A stretch of 23,264 nt of DNA from positions 1 to 23,264 of the forward strand of contig QMRV01000035.1 of assembly GCA_003649445.1 (NCBI GenBank), read 5' to 3'. The notes beneath the pieces are model-generated. The model made no database searches. It was given only the letters and a program-made list of their open reading frames with translations, and was not told the origin of the DNA. Shown piece by piece: positions 23,227-23,264 of this stretch. Made by a program: the position numbers and the translations under genes. The stretch is from Thermoprotei archaeon (GTDB taxonomy: Archaea > Thermoproteota > Thermoprotei > Thermofilales > B15-G2). Numbering within the stretch: position 1 is the first letter of the stretch; each line of letters begins with the position of its first letter.

Positions 23227-23253
23227 GTGAAAAGGAGTTTCACATTAAGTGAA
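23227..23253. repeat. Alternating GTGAA/TTCAC half-sites near the window end
   Basis: GTGAAA (23227-23232), TTTCAC (23238-23243) and GTGAA (23249-23253) alternate with short spacers, forming two overlapping inverted repeats. They lie about 75-100 bp upstream of the large surface-protein start and may be an operator or part of an upstream element cut by the window edge. Confidence 0.35.
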
Positions 23254-23264
23254 CTCAGCCTTTA

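Overview
The window looks like chromosomal DNA of a hyperthermophilic archaeon, most likely of the Thermoproteota (former Crenarchaeota). The evidence is an archaeal-type tyrosyl-tRNA synthetase, two DUF131 membrane proteins, a Cas4-family nuclease and a candidate archaeal C/D box sRNA. Many start codons (often GTG) lie about 25 nt downstream of an A/T-rich TATA-like box, as in leaderless archaeal transcripts. Internal genes instead use GGAGGTGA-type ribosome binding sites. Base composition is AT-rich and fairly even. I see no tRNA, rRNA, CRISPR array, insertion sequence or prophage. The genus cannot be fixed from the sequence alone.

Layout. 1-1913: the tail of an unknown gene coupled to a metallophosphoesterase, which converges on and overlaps a solitary Cas4-like nuclease; a small helix-rich protein gene is divergent from the nuclease gene. 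1923-7683: a minus-strand ABC importer cluster with two different ATPases, a DUF47/PhoU-like protein, a binding protein and a fused double permease. The permease carries LGETGAT motifs of the sulfate/molybdate/tungstate class, so an oxyanion is the best guess for the substrate. 7762-9657: a possible small or decayed gene, then two DUF131 membrane proteins co-transcribed with a Ser/Thr kinase-FHA protein. 9694-11871: an M20 peptidase and a divergent GNAT acetyltransferase. 11868-14008: a CPBP membrane protease divergent from a PadR regulator-SdpI-like operon. 14113-15237: tyrS.

15366-16388 is the degenerate part. It holds a GH114-like glycosidase pseudogene, readable across three frameshifts and one nonsense codon, an inverted repeat over its stop codon, and upstream of it the C/D box sRNA candidate. 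16389-19844: an ABC ATPase, a MacB/FtsX permease and a membrane-anchored CARDB/NEW3-like surface protein in one operon. 20014-20499: a small membrane protein. 20850-23153: a large anchored surface protein whose beta-rich domain is split by a long cysteine-containing coiled coil.

The most interesting items are the C/D sRNA candidate, the PadR-SdpI/CPBP divergent module with reversed SdpI domain order, the asymmetric ABC importer with a DUF47 partner, the twin-DUF131/kinase-FHA operon, and the split-domain surface protein. No single element is clearly a new defence or mobile system.
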